Shown here in pieces: positions 7,901-16,161 of a stretch of 64,000 bases of DNA. Each line of letters opens with the position of its first letter. Position 1 is the stretch's first letter. The DNA is from Lysobacterales bacterium. GTDB lineage: Bacteria; Pseudomonadota; Gammaproteobacteria; Xanthomonadales; Xanthomonadaceae. The stretch lies in contig JADKCY010000011.1 of NCBI GenBank assembly GCA_016718605.1, forward strand, positions 216,653-280,652, read 5' to 3'. A program made the translations under genes and the position numbers. A model generated the notes under the pieces. It was not told the origin of the DNA. It saw only the letters and a list, made by a program, of their open reading frames with translations, and did not search any database.

Positions 7901-10627
7901 GGGATCTGTTCATGGGAGCGCTTGCAGCGCGTCCTTGACGGGCTAAAGAAGGCCGAGCCCTTCTCCGCGCAGCTTTGTGCCGTCGCCGTTCCGTTTCAGT
8001 TGCTGCGCTACCCAAACGATCCGAAGCCAGAGCGATCCACGGAGATCTTGTTTGGCGTCGTCGCGCTGGCCGCCGTGGCTGCCCGTGCACAGGTGGAAGC
8101 CATCGACCGTTCAACGATCGAGGACCTGATTGGCTCGTGGCTTCCTCGTTCGATCGTGGCGACCACCCAGGGTCATGCGTTGGAGCTGTTGTTCACGCTG
8201 GTGCGCATCGGTCACCGCTTCGAGTCTCCACCGCCTCTGACGATGGTTTGGACGGAGCGCGTGCTGTCCGTTGGTTTGCCCCTTGATCGCTTGCGATCGC
8301 TGTTTGGACTGTCCCCGCGGCAGGCGGAAGTGCCTCTGTTTTCAGCCGACCCAGACGGCGCTGGCCAACAGACCATTGCCGCGAACCCGCGCCAGGTCCA
8401 TCTCGAACGATATCGCTGGTTGAAGTCCACATTGCGTGCAATGCAAGGGGGTTCTAGCGGTTTTCCTCCGCTGTTCTTGGGTGGCGCTGATCGCGTTGAG
8501 GATGCGACCCGCAGGACGCCAAGTGGACCCTCGCGCCAAGCCCTACGTGCCGAAGGGATCCGTCGCTTGGAGACCGCGTTGAACCAGTGGCCGGAAGACG
8601 GTTCAGTGGTCCGTGCACTGACCGCCTATGCGCTCGCGAGACTGCGCTGGGGTACGCCTTGGTCATCTCGGATTGAACCCCGCACGGTCTATCGCTATGT
8701 CACTGGCGTCGGCAGTGTCTTGCTGCGCGGAGGGGTTGTGCTGGACCTTCATGATCTGGAGGACGACGACTACTGCGAGCTCTACGCTGCGGCCATTTCC
8801 AGTGCGCCAACGGCCTATCGAGGCTGGGTGGCCGCGTACCTTGCGTACTTCCATTTGTATCTTGTGGAGCAGCAAATCGCGGCACCGGTGGCCATCGACC
8901 GGTTCGCAGGACAGGTCGTCAGTCTCCCAGATCTGGGGTATGTCTCACCGAACGAGGTCGGTGCGCTGTTGTCTCAGCTGCACCTGAGCTCGATAGGCCA
9001 AGCCGATGGCGACCCGGCGAGCGCCCGGTCACTCGCGATGGCCGCTGCTGTCGCGCTGGGGTTTGCAGCCGGCACGCGAACGTCAGAAACGCTGTTGCGC
9101 GAGAGTCGGGAACTCGTGACCGATGCAGGTCGGCGCGCGCTTCTGGTTCGCCGCAATCGTTGGGTCGGAACGAAGTCCTATCGGAGCGCCCGGATCGTCG
9201 ATCTTGAAATGAGCATGCCGGTGGAGGGCTGGCACGCAGTGTCTGCGTGGTTGTCTCAAGCGGGCACACTGATGACCGATCGCGAGCGTACCCGCTCTGC
9301 CTTGTTTGCGGCACGCGTGGATGGCGCCGAACCAGTCAAGGCTGACCGATTGGTCGGCGGTATTGCACCGATCTTGCGCGCGATCACGCGGCGGCCAGAT
9401 GCGCGCGTCTATTGGTGGCGGCATACCGCGGTGTCGAACGAGTTCTTGTCCTTGTTCGCCGAGCCGCAGGTGATCGAGGCCATTCGCCAGTCCGCGACGG
9501 CACGTGGCGCGGGGTGGGTGCTTGACCCTGACCGAGTGAGGGGTGAGTTTGGCAGAAGCATGCCGCTTAGCCAGGCGCATGCCGCGGGATTTCGGGCGCG
9601 CCGCGGCCACGCGCAGATACAAACATCGGTGTCGAGCTATGTGCACACGGCCAATCTCGTTGAGCCTTGGTACGCGCGCACTGTGTCAGCCGCGCTGTCC
9701 AGTCAGGCGATTGCCACACTGGCAGGTCTTAGTGCCGCGACGCTGCGGCAGCGGACGAGTCGCGCCAACCTCAGTGCAGACGCACCGGGGGCAGCCATCG
9801 CCATGCTCGTTAGGAGCCTTTGTCCATCTTGGCCTGAGGTTGTGGCCGATGTTCCCGTTGACCTACCTTTGGTGCGGGAGATCGAAACGCCAGCGGTGTC
9901 ATTGTCTGACATGGTGAGTGCCTTGATCCGAGCGCTACGCCGCGGCGATCTGGCGGCGGCATGGCGTGGACTACATCTTTCGCCACGGGTGGGCGAGGCC
10001 TTGTCCGCGCGGGTCATAGATGCACTGGGAACCAACGCCTATGGTCTGCCTTTTTCCCTCGGTGACGCGGTCAGCAGGCGCCTACAGGGCGATTTGCCGA
10101 GACGACGTGTGCAGCGAACTGGAGCGGAAACGCTCTCGTTGAGGCGCCCTGATGAGTCCTGGATTCAGGCCTGTGCGCGCCGATGTGAGTCGGCGCCGGA
10201 GCGGGTCGAGGTGTGGCGTGTTGTTTTGAAGGGGATCGACCCACGAACCGGGATCATCGCTGTCGACTCCATCGATGCCTTGGTGACCGTACTTCGCGGA
10301 CTGGGCAGCGCAATTGGCGAGCAAGAAGCCTCGTCGTTGACGATCCAAGTCATCGTTGATCAATCCTTGCAGGAAAGCCAGCTGCATGAAGTGCGTGGTC
10401 TGCTCGCCAGAGAAGGGCAATCGGAGACGGCATTGATCAGGGCCAGAATGCGCGTGCCGGTCGGATGGTTGCAGGTCGGAATCGGAGTCGTCTCATCCCG
10501 CTCAGGCCGACGGCAGATCGCCGCGCTGGCGACTGCTGCGTTGGTCGCAGCGACGTGTTGGGGGGATCGTGAAACCACCGGTTCGCCGGTGCATGTCACT
10601 TCGACCGCAAAGTCGACTCTTCCGTGA
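4970..10627 (+). CDS. Giant protein with two tyrosine-recombinase-like domains (1885 aa)
   Basis: Probable island recombinase. Module 1 has TGCR (R615), K640 in VVDKM, a box II NFFRHRIATRL (R729, H730, with N726 where His is usual), GHHE (H752) and a possible Tyr at 771. Module 2 has AGTRTSETLL (R1370), K1402 in WVGTKSY, YWWRHTAVS (R1484, H1485, with Y1481 at the usual His), GHAQ (H1547) and Y1557 in SSYVH, which is the classical spacing. Module 2 therefore looks catalytically complete, and module 1 is more diverged. The rest, about 1100 residues, is unassigned. It is the first gene after the tRNA fragment and points away from it. Its 3' end overlaps the convergent next gene by 32 bases. Usual integrases have 300-450 residues, so this is about four to six times the normal size. 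Confidence 0.75.
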   Translation: MATSSEPEWYQSASLSPQAREFLAAVRPPPRPFEFDHFLDGVRLAAHGLSSEGAVHVRGTPLQQVIDDLARSVIPLRVFHRANWDQDKLHGYGSSPYRAISQQSPAGLEPQYVALKSILLGLVLARLADQRTVSADLIARLARFVRQASRDVNSPYHAVRVRLIGMLPARFLPSDFLQVLRQRAVQYKEIQSGVVDLRTGVEVLTRWIPRLLLSNASNVNRLPDAPQSSQFLDTTRQRARARRGEHLEISRFDAPGSSEGDGILFYGPSQVGGTGNQSLDTTQEEAQDSRSEFQEAVVVELPLSTTRVERAVIAARLRSEVRQGFWARYQWDALTPHEMRTAIARLLANLGDPLIVPDSRRHQALVLALLSATLGFSLTRCHGIRCEVDQTSEGPADALDRRTGCIRIPLIGAGTGFRPGAEQLIWLKPAVDYSTLSLPTEVHAQTQRLSGSADGYLFAGELESLEPALMEIFDQIRGDEPRFTGARLARGHQLEVLAQCGDVPLAQMVTGQALGTPPIGVSYYAATPDRVQAVYDSAIRIHGLTPRANVSLVGPRVGSHLVIPDEAIALAVKSLTHGLVNRPRASRISGREVSRLHEEIVRATAAMWLAGTGCRPTFRLGEMRSAAINPMSMSAVVVDKMTNEAHDGRLVPLASTLSRTLGSYCAVLRLLSQSTDVRRPIRVAALHALQGQGSFFFLWDSQGDVRPLTVKDALAALPNEWNLPSNFFRHRIATRLREVGCPGNYVQAFMGHHEMGIDPFGADSFAMPMDYLETTRRCIELVLVQDGWRPLLGDLGALDILREHASPIGVGLIGIEDRIEARALSEFKRQRAAVRAMRSTHREQVDAWVSERVRQHQPNLLTAPSERHQLDLESIKALRRAVCEGAESAALVELRVLALREFLLRGRQVHGWHLAAVPDFFVVTPSPSVHAPSLMPGYVALEQLRVAFLRSLQHPRVRTVGSDQRTLNLVLALTLWQGICSWERLQRVLDGLKKAEPFSAQLCAVAVPFQLLRYPNDPKPERSTEILFGVVALAAVAARAQVEAIDRSTIEDLIGSWLPRSIVATTQGHALELLFTLVRIGHRFESPPPLTMVWTERVLSVGLPLDRLRSLFGLSPRQAEVPLFSADPDGAGQQTIAANPRQVHLERYRWLKSTLRAMQGGSSGFPPLFLGGADRVEDATRRTPSGPSRQALRAEGIRRLETALNQWPEDGSVVRALTAYALARLRWGTPWSSRIEPRTVYRYVTGVGSVLLRGGVVLDLHDLEDDDYCELYAAAISSAPTAYRGWVAAYLAYFHLYLVEQQIAAPVAIDRFAGQVVSLPDLGYVSPNEVGALLSQLHLSSIGQADGDPASARSLAMAAAVALGFAAGTRTSETLLRESRELVTDAGRRALLVRRNRWVGTKSYRSARIVDLEMSMPVEGWHAVSAWLSQAGTLMTDRERTRSALFAARVDGAEPVKADRLVGGIAPILRAITRRPDARVYWWRHTAVSNEFLSLFAEPQVIEAIRQSATARGAGWVLDPDRVRGEFGRSMPLSQAHAAGFRARRGHAQIQTSVSSYVHTANLVEPWYARTVSAALSSQAIATLAGLSAATLRQRTSRANLSADAPGAAIAMLVRSLCPSWPEVVADVPVDLPLVREIETPAVSLSDMVSALIRALRRGDLAAAWRGLHLSPRVGEALSARVIDALGTNAYGLPFSLGDAVSRRLQGDLPRRRVQRTGAETLSLRRPDESWIQACARRCESAPERVEVWRVVLKGIDPRTGIIAVDSIDALVTVLRGLGSAIGEQEASSLTIQVIVDQSLQESQLHEVRGLLAREGQSETALIRARMRVPVGWLQVGIGVVSSRSGRRQIAALATAALVAATCWGDRETTGSPVHVTSTAKSTLP

Positions 10628-11510
10628 GGAGATCCGCATCCGCAGGGGCAGAGTTTGGTCCAAGGGTGAACCGTGGATTGATGCGATACAGAACTCTTAC
10701 CCCGCCCTTTGGGGTCGCTTCCTCCATGAAGTCAAACAGTTCGGTTGCAAGCATGAATTTCTTTAGGGTGCGGTGTCCGTAGCGTTTCGCCATCTGCCTG
10801 AATTCATCCGGCGCATGGACAGCGACGATTTGGCTGGCGGTAGAGAGCACTGTCCAGCCGTCTGCACGCGCGGCTTGCAAGGTGATTTCGCCCAGCATCA
10901 GTGCCAGCTGACTGTGGCGCAGATGGATCATCTCCAATTGACGAAGGGTCTCTGGGGAGGACAAGGCCTTTATCGTCTCGTCAAGGATTTCCGTGAGGGA
11001 CTCCGCGTAACACTTCAGTCGGTCACGCATTGGCAGGGCCAGGGCGTGGTCTGCGTCCAGTTGAGCCAACGCGGCCTCGGTACTTTTCGCACACGTGGGC
11101 TTCCAACGCGGCAAAAACTGATGAACGAGGTCGTTCCTTGCCTTGAGCACCGCCTTCATTTCCACGCTGTACTGCTCAATGTAGGCGCGATCAGCGGGTG
11201 AGCTGAACGTGAAAGAGATTGATGACATCGTCGGCTGATCGTGAACGCCAGTCTCGTCACTGTCGCCCGCGTCCGACAGGATGTCTTCTACGAACAGTGT
11301 GGCAAGTTGTCCTAGAGTTTGCGCATGAACCTTCGCTTGCCGCTTCTTGATGTTCCTTTCGAAGGTCTCCAATGTGCCCTGAACGCGCATTTCCAGTAAG
11401 CGTTTGAGCAGCTGTTCGATGTGCTGGAACAGCAGCAGATTTCTGCCAATTCGACGCAGCACCTCGTCTTTTGCGACGGTGGGTGCGTCGTTTTCTTGCG
11501 AATCGGTCAT
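10596..11510 (-). CDS. Hypothetical protein with HEPN-like motif and C-terminal LOTUS/OST-HTH-like domain (304 aa)
   Basis: Mostly helical N-terminal part (residues 15-210) carrying RNDLVH (125-130), which fits the Rx4H signature of HEPN ribonucleases. The C-terminal 215-282 resembles an OST-HTH/LOTUS RNA-binding winged helix (DGWTVLSTASQIVAV, then RTLKKFMLATELFDF and VRVLYRINP). An RNA-directed role is therefore possible. The ATG at 11510 was chosen because the upstream 49 codons of the longer frame look non-coding. No good Shine-Dalgarno is visible. It is convergent with, and overlaps, the giant recombinase gene. Both domain calls are by eye and moderate at best. Confidence 0.55.
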   Translation of the reverse strand: MTDSQENDAPTVAKDEVLRRIGRNLLLFQHIEQLLKRLLEMRVQGTLETFERNIKKRQAKVHAQTLGQLATLFVEDILSDAGDSDETGVHDQPTMSSISFTFSSPADRAYIEQYSVEMKAVLKARNDLVHQFLPRWKPTCAKSTEAALAQLDADHALALPMRDRLKCYAESLTEILDETIKALSSPETLRQLEMIHLRHSQLALMLGEITLQAARADGWTVLSTASQIVAVHAPDEFRQMAKRYGHRTLKKFMLATELFDFMEEATPKGGVRVLYRINPRFTLGPNSAPADADLLTEESTLRSK

Positions 11511-12134
11511 GGGCGAAGGAGGGTCTGGTGCGATCGACAGCAGGGTACCAAATCGTGGGCACGGGCCGACCTTAAAGTCACAAGAGGCACCCACCGACCG
11601 AGTTGACTCCAATATGTGAAGATTTGTGCCAGTTGTAGATAGGCGGTTGTTCAGCACAGAAGGATTTGATCCCCTATTGTTGGGTCATTTGACCTGCTAG
11701 GTGCGGCCACTGCACCACATTATCAGGCACGCTGGATCTCATTTTCACGTATTGCCTGGCGAAAGGTGAGTTTGCAGAAGTGCTTTTATGCATTCTTCAC
11801 CTCGACAGTAGAGACTTGGTCAAGATCTTCTGTGGCCATTTCCTTTTTAGATTGTCAGCCGTGCCTTTGACCGGTTGCGACTTAATTGCTTCCTTGTGGA
11901 TCGGACCGCATTGTTCAGGCACCCCATGTGCGCCACGGTGTCCCTCTCTGCGCACATAACTGTACATCATAATCTTTCTAATCAGTGCATCCATTCCTGA
12001 TTGGGAGCGATTCATCACGGGTCTGGTCGAGCCCAGAAGTAGAAGTGGACGCCGCGTGCCGGCTACCCAATATCGTCCTATTTCCCACCCAAACACTGTT
12101 TGCTTTGCCTTGATTTCCAATTTGGAGAGTATCG
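11511..12134. other. Non-coding or weakly coding stretch with no confident gene
   Basis: Less GC-rich than its surroundings. It holds only one candidate frame (minus strand, 11797-12120, starting MEIKAKQTVFGWEIGRYWVA, basic and without a recognised domain), which I do not accept as a gene on present evidence. It separates two divergent genes, so promoters for both should lie here. I could not identify them with confidence. Confidence 0.4.
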
Positions 12135-12971
12135 GTGCGCATCGTTCTTGATTTTCACGCTGAACCGGGCCAGTGGGTTGACCTCAGAGCAATGATTGGA
12201 CCTGCTTGGGTTGTACTCCAACGGGTGCTATCTTTGGATGAATTTAGGTCTACTGGAGAAGTGAACATTGTGCCAATGGAACTGAATCAAAATGGTTTCA
12301 AACTGCAGGCCATTTCGTCGAATAGCGGAGCGGTCTACGATTCCATATTTGAGGTCGTTGAGCAAATTCATGAGTGTATAGAGCTGTTGGAACTCGCGGA
12401 CGACCTTATGGTCAAAGGCCTACTTGATAGGTCAATGTTGCCTGAGAAACGGTTGCCAGTTGGGGTGGTGGTGAAGGAAGCGCAAAGGGAGGTCCTTCAT
12501 TATGACCAGGACACGGATGTTATCTCTTGCCAACGATCAAACTGGTCCGACGTAATTAATACAAACGTGAAGGTAGTGAAGGCGTTGTGCAAGCTAAATA
12601 CCAACGGGATCCAGTGCAGGATTTCAGTGGGAGAGGAGGCAATGGACCTGCCTTACGTAAGGCCATCAATATTTCACTGGGGTGCTGGTCCAGGCGTCTT
12701 GCTGACATCGTGCTGCAGGGTGTCAGGGATCTATCCAATTGCCTGCGAGATGGAAGTGCAGATTGAGAACTATCGATGCGGAAAGGTCGTGCGCGCGCGA
12801 TTTGCAGAGCATGTGTTCTCAAGCATGCACACTCTCAAGCCACCTTTTACCTCGATGGTGGAGTACTCACAATCACACTCCTTGCTTCCACTACTGCCCG
12901 ATCTCTCCGGCAGAATATTGATCGAGCGTCTATGGGATTTTCAAAGCCAAGGTGACTTGTTTGGTGGCTAG
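12135..12971 (+). CDS. Hypothetical protein (278 aa)
   Basis: Starts at GTG with a GGAG box about 9 bases upstream (TTTGGAGAGTATCGGTG). The product is soluble, alpha/beta in appearance, with several Cys in the C-terminal half (KALCKLNTNGIQC, TSCCRVSGIYPIAC). No domain recognised. Codon use is less GC-rich than the island core, which suggests separate acquisition. It stands alone, convergent with the XRE regulator gene. Confidence 0.6.
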   Translation: MRIVLDFHAEPGQWVDLRAMIGPAWVVLQRVLSLDEFRSTGEVNIVPMELNQNGFKLQAISSNSGAVYDSIFEVVEQIHECIELLELADDLMVKGLLDRSMLPEKRLPVGVVVKEAQREVLHYDQDTDVISCQRSNWSDVINTNVKVVKALCKLNTNGIQCRISVGEEAMDLPYVRPSIFHWGAGPGVLLTSCCRVSGIYPIACEMEVQIENYRCGKVVRARFAEHVFSSMHTLKPPFTSMVEYSQSHSLLPLLPDLSGRILIERLWDFQSQGDLFGG

Positions 12972-13011
12972 GTGTCGGCACTGAGGTGTTTTTTTGCGAT
13001 GGGTCGTGGGT

Positions 13012-13048
13012 TCGCGGTGACGCGGGCCCCCGATCCCTGTCACCGCGA
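13012..13048. terminator. Hairpin between convergent genes
   Basis: TCGCGGTGAC (13012-13021) and GTCACCGCGA (13039-13048) form a perfect 10-base stem with a 17-base loop. It lies between the 3' ends of two convergent genes, a usual place for a bidirectional terminator, though no T-run follows on either strand. Confidence 0.45.
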
Positions 13049-13093
13049 CCGACTTGGCGTTGAAGGGGTCAGCATGAATCCGGCAAAGCGGCC

Positions 13094-13339
13094 TTATTCC
13101 CGCGTGAAGTCCACCATCTGGCTTGGGACGTGTTGGGCAAGGTCCTCAAGCCGGCAGCCAAAGTACGCACAGAGTTTGTCGAGGTTATCGGTTCCCGTGT
13201 TGTATCCAACGTGGTTGGCGATCTTGGACAAGGTAATCCGATGGATGCCCGTCGCGTCCGCAACCTCGGCGAGCGTCACCACCCTTCGCTCCCTGTAGCC
13301 CTTGTCGGCGAGCAGTTCTTTGAGGCGAAACCTGATCAT
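13094..13339 (-). CDS. XRE/Cro-CI family regulator (81 aa)
   Basis: Small DNA-binding protein consisting essentially of one helix-turn-helix domain: TLAEVADATGIHRITLSKIA contains the helix 2-turn-helix 3, followed by NLDKLCAYFGCRLEDL, the classical helix 4-5 of this family. It is divergent from the AlpA-like gene and integrase. The 134-base gap between them contains a perfect palindrome, so it likely represses the integration module and itself. Product size is typical of such single-domain regulators. Confidence 0.85.
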   Translation of the reverse strand: MIRFRLKELLADKGYRERRVVTLAEVADATGIHRITLSKIANHVGYNTGTDNLDKLCAYFGCRLEDLAQHVPSQMVDFTRE

Positions 13340-13423
13340 CGGATGAACAGAACCTTAATGGTGTTGCGTAAACTATTCGGATGATGTGGCGAAGCTCCAT
13401 GTGATGTGCATTAATTACTTCAA

Positions 13424-13443
13424 ACGTAGCGCAAACGCTACGT
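13424..13443. promoter_or_regulatory. Perfect palindromic operator upstream of the AlpA/integrase operon
   Basis: ACGTAGCG (13424-13431), spacer CAAA, CGCTACGT (13436-13443): 8-base perfect arms. It lies between the divergent XRE gene and the AlpA-like gene, 30 bases upstream of the latter's ATG. It is the best candidate for the XRE binding site. Confidence 0.6.
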
Positions 13444-13473
13444 GCGACGTGCCATCACTACACGGAGTTTGCC

Positions 13474-13710
13474 ATGAGCACTACCTACCTGACTACCGAC
13501 GAGCTCGCTGATCGCATCCGCTATGACGCGCGCACCATCCGTAACCAGCTCAAGGACTCGGTCCTTTTGGAAGGGGTTCACTACTTCCGCCCCTTTGGCG
13601 GCCGCAAGATCCTCTACGTCTGGGATGCCATCGAGCGCGACATGAAACTCGCATCGGCCGACCACGCCCCGCTGGTGCCGCTGACCTCTGGAGGCGCGAT
13701 CCATGGCTAA
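13474..13710 (+). CDS. AlpA/excisionase-like helix-turn-helix protein (78 aa)
   Basis: Short protein with a MerR-like winged HTH start (YLTTDELADRIRYDARTIRN) and the GVHYFRPFGGRKILYVWDAI wing/strand block seen in AlpA and excisionase proteins. Such proteins direct excision or activate the integrase. Its stop codon overlaps the integrase start (ATG at 13703), so the two are translationally coupled. Confidence 0.75.
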   Translation: MSTTYLTTDELADRIRYDARTIRNQLKDSVLLEGVHYFRPFGGRKILYVWDAIERDMKLASADHAPLVPLTSGGAIHG

Positions 13711-14923
13711 GGTCAGAGCACGGCGCGAGACGGGCAAGCTGTATTTCGACTTCTTCTATCGAGGCGCTCGCTGCCGGGAGCAAACCGACCTTCCGGACAC
13801 CCCGGCAAACCGCAAGCGGGTCGAGGCGGTAATGCAGCGAATCCGTGCCGAGATTGCACAGGGCGTGTTCGACTATGCCCATTATTTTCCAAACAGCAGA
13901 CTACCGCGACGCGCGGAAGAGCAACGCTTCGCCGCGGCTCGCCGAGCGCCGTCTGCGAACGCTGTCAACGAGGGCGTGCCGATCCACGATGTGCCGACGT
14001 TTGCGGCGTTTGTTGACATCTGGCTGGGAGAAAACGACGTTCGCTGGCGCCGGACCACAAAAAAGCTCCGGCGCGAGATGATCGACGCCCACCTGATACC
14101 GACCTTCGGTGGCTTGGTGGTGGATACGATTTCTCGTCCCCAGCTGCTGGCATACCGCGCGAGTCTCGCGAGGCGTCCGGGTAGGTCAGGGCAGGGCACG
14201 CTTGCGCCAAAAACCATCAACGAGATCATGGCCGTGCTCCTGTCGATTCTGGCCGAGGCAGCTGACCGCTATGGCTTCACGCACCCCGGTGCGCGTGTTG
14301 GCCGTCTCAAGGTGCCGCGCCACGACATTCAGCCATTTAGCTTGGATGAAGCCATGAAGATCATCGACGCTTCACGTGCGGACTATCGGCACTACTTCAC
14401 CGTTCGCTTCTTCACGGGGATGCGGACTGGCGAGGTGCACGGCTTGAAGTGGAAGTACGTTGATTTCGAGCGGCGGCAGATTCTGGTGCGTGAGTCCTTT
14501 ACGCAGGGCGAGCAGGACGGTATCAAGACCGACGGCTCAATGCGCGAGATTGCCATGAGCCAGCAGGTGTTCGATGCCTTGAGTGCGCAGCGCGCGTTGA
14601 CCCAGCATCTGGGGGCCTATGTGTTTTGTCAGCGCACGGGCAAACCGATTGATCTGCACAACTTCGTGGCGCGCGTCTGGAACCCGTTGTTGAGCCACCT
14701 TGGCCTGGCTCGCCGGCGCCCGTATCAGATGCGTCACACCGCCGCCACGCTGTGGCTTGCCGCCGGTGAAAATCCGGAGTGGATTGCCCGCCAGTTGGGC
14801 CATACGACCACCGAGCTGCTCTTCCGGGTTTACTCGCGCTTCGTGCCGAACCTCACGCGACACGATGGTTCTGCGTTTGAGCGCATGTTGGCGGCGCGAA
14901 GTGCACAAGGAGACAACGGATGA
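13703..14923 (+). CDS. Tyrosine-type site-specific integrase (406 aa)
   Basis: N-terminal arm-binding domain (KLYFDFFYRGARCREQTDLP), SAM-like core-binding domain (residues about 90-190) and C-terminal catalytic domain. Catalytic blocks: FFTGMRTGEVHGLKW (Arg I), IKTDGSMREIAM (Lys), RPYQMRHTAATLWL (Arg II, with Tyr in the usual His place), QLGHTTTELL (His) and FRVYSRF (nucleophilic Tyr). All are intact. It lies 9 kb from the tRNA fragment while another recombinase is closer, so it may belong to a second, nested element. It overlaps its neighbours at both ends, forming an AlpA-integrase-HD operon. Confidence 0.93.
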   Translation: MAKVRARRETGKLYFDFFYRGARCREQTDLPDTPANRKRVEAVMQRIRAEIAQGVFDYAHYFPNSRLPRRAEEQRFAAARRAPSANAVNEGVPIHDVPTFAAFVDIWLGENDVRWRRTTKKLRREMIDAHLIPTFGGLVVDTISRPQLLAYRASLARRPGRSGQGTLAPKTINEIMAVLLSILAEAADRYGFTHPGARVGRLKVPRHDIQPFSLDEAMKIIDASRADYRHYFTVRFFTGMRTGEVHGLKWKYVDFERRQILVRESFTQGEQDGIKTDGSMREIAMSQQVFDALSAQRALTQHLGAYVFCQRTGKPIDLHNFVARVWNPLLSHLGLARRRPYQMRHTAATLWLAAGENPEWIARQLGHTTTELLFRVYSRFVPNLTRHDGSAFERMLAARSAQGDNG

Positions 14924-15765
14924 CCCGGACGCGTTGGACTGATCGCATGTTCATCATGCCAGCGCTGATCATTGGCGCGGACGAATCCGATCCCGACGCA
15001 ACCGCAGCGGGCTATGGGCGCTTTCAGCTCTGCAATCGAAGTGCCACCTGGACAGCGGTTGCGTGGCCGTCTGTCCACCTGCCTGCGGGGGATTCATGGG
15101 TCCCGCTCGTTCAGGCAACCGTGTTGGATGTCAGAGGCGATGACCTGTCTGATCCCATCGCGCTGGTGCACTGGGAACCGCTGGCGTCGACCACGATTCT
15201 GGATCTGATTCCGGACGCGTTCTGTCCCATCGCCGGTACCGTGCGGCAGAGCTGTGCCTTGATCAAAACGATTGAGTCGGATGTCATCCGGCGCTTGTTG
15301 GCCGAGGTCTTGCGACGCTCTGACGTGCATGCCAAGTACTGGACGTGTCCTGCATCGCTTCGTCATCACCATGCCGGTGCTGGTGGGCTGGCGCGGCACT
15401 GTCTTGAAGTGGCCGTCGCCGTTGACAGTGTTCGTGCTTTGGATCGATGGCAGAAGGACATCGCCGTGGCCTATGCGTTCTTGCATGATCTGGGAAAGCT
15501 CTGGTGCTACGAGTCCGGCGTCTATGCGCCGCCGGTGAGTGGCGAGACGCACGAGGCAGTGGGATATCGCGAATTGGGACCGACACTTCAGCGCTTCGCT
15601 GCGCAAGATCACCTCACCATTGGCGTGCTCGATACGTTGTTGTCGGGCGTCTGGAAGCGAGACTGGCGTGACCCGGCGGCGCCCATGGGCGACATCGTGC
15701 GGGCAATGGATCGCTTTAGTGCGGCACGTGCGGTGGGCAACGTGGCGGAGGCGATTCGCTTCTGA
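14920..15765 (+). CDS. HD-domain protein, TraI_2/YhaM-like (281 aa)
   Basis: The second half is a metal-dependent HD phosphohydrolase: RHHHAGAGGLARHCLEVAVAV carries two metal ligands and AYAFLHDLGKLW is the HD motif. The N-terminal half is beta-rich and may be an OB-like domain, as in the 3'-5' exoribonuclease YhaM and in TraI_2 proteins of conjugative elements. The start overlaps the integrase stop by 4 bases (ATGA). Coupling to the integrase suggests a role in island processing or transfer. The length is far below a full relaxase. A decayed match to its last codons recurs near 34.96 kb. Confidence 0.75.
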   Translation: MTRTRWTDRMFIMPALIIGADESDPDATAAGYGRFQLCNRSATWTAVAWPSVHLPAGDSWVPLVQATVLDVRGDDLSDPIALVHWEPLASTTILDLIPDAFCPIAGTVRQSCALIKTIESDVIRRLLAEVLRRSDVHAKYWTCPASLRHHHAGAGGLARHCLEVAVAVDSVRALDRWQKDIAVAYAFLHDLGKLWCYESGVYAPPVSGETHEAVGYRELGPTLQRFAAQDHLTIGVLDTLLSGVWKRDWRDPAAPMGDIVRAMDRFSAARAVGNVAEAIRF

Positions 15766-15792
15766 TGCACGGTGGTGCTTCGGGTGGCTCGC
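15722..15792 (+). repeat. Left copy of a diverged direct repeat (3' end of HD gene)
   Basis: The last codons of the HD gene and some 27 following bases align with 34961-35031 at roughly 80-85 % by eye, in the same orientation. The shared core reads ...CGCTTC(T/C)GATGCACGGTG(G/A)TGC... The two copies bracket the CRISPR-Cas locus. Confidence 0.5.
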
Positions 15793-16161
15793 ACTGCTGC
15801 CAAGGTGGCCAAGAAAGGACTCGCCAGTCGGGGCTAGCGTTACATGGCAAGGCGCAGACGTGCCGATCGCGATCTCGCGCGCTTCCCAAGAGGACAGGCG
15901 TCATCGGGGTCGATGAACCGGTCTCGGTCATGGATGCCCGCATGCGGACGACGGCTCTTCACTCGCATCCATGCAGTGCGAACGTGGCGATGCAGGTCCG
16001 ACGTTTGGGTCGCTAGACTGCGCGGATTTGCCGCCATCGCCGGGATCTTCTGGTCGGTGACCACGCAAGCGTGGAGATGGCAGCCGGCGTGAGGATCAGC
16101 CCATCAATGGACGTGTTGATCGGCTGATCGTTGCCACGCCGGTGCCAATGGGAGGCCGGCG
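15766..16161. other. Gene-free stretch with a long hairpin at 16094-16129
   Basis: No convincing gene. GATCAGCC plus ATCAA (16094-16107) pairs with TTGAT plus GGCTGATC (16116-16129), with a single mismatch. It makes a strong stem between the convergent HD gene and the minus-strand membrane protein gene, so a terminator role is plausible. Confidence 0.45.

Noticed and set aside
11797..12120. 107-codon minus-strand frame in an otherwise empty stretch
   Set aside because: No ribosome binding site, domain or codon pattern strong enough to call it a gene.
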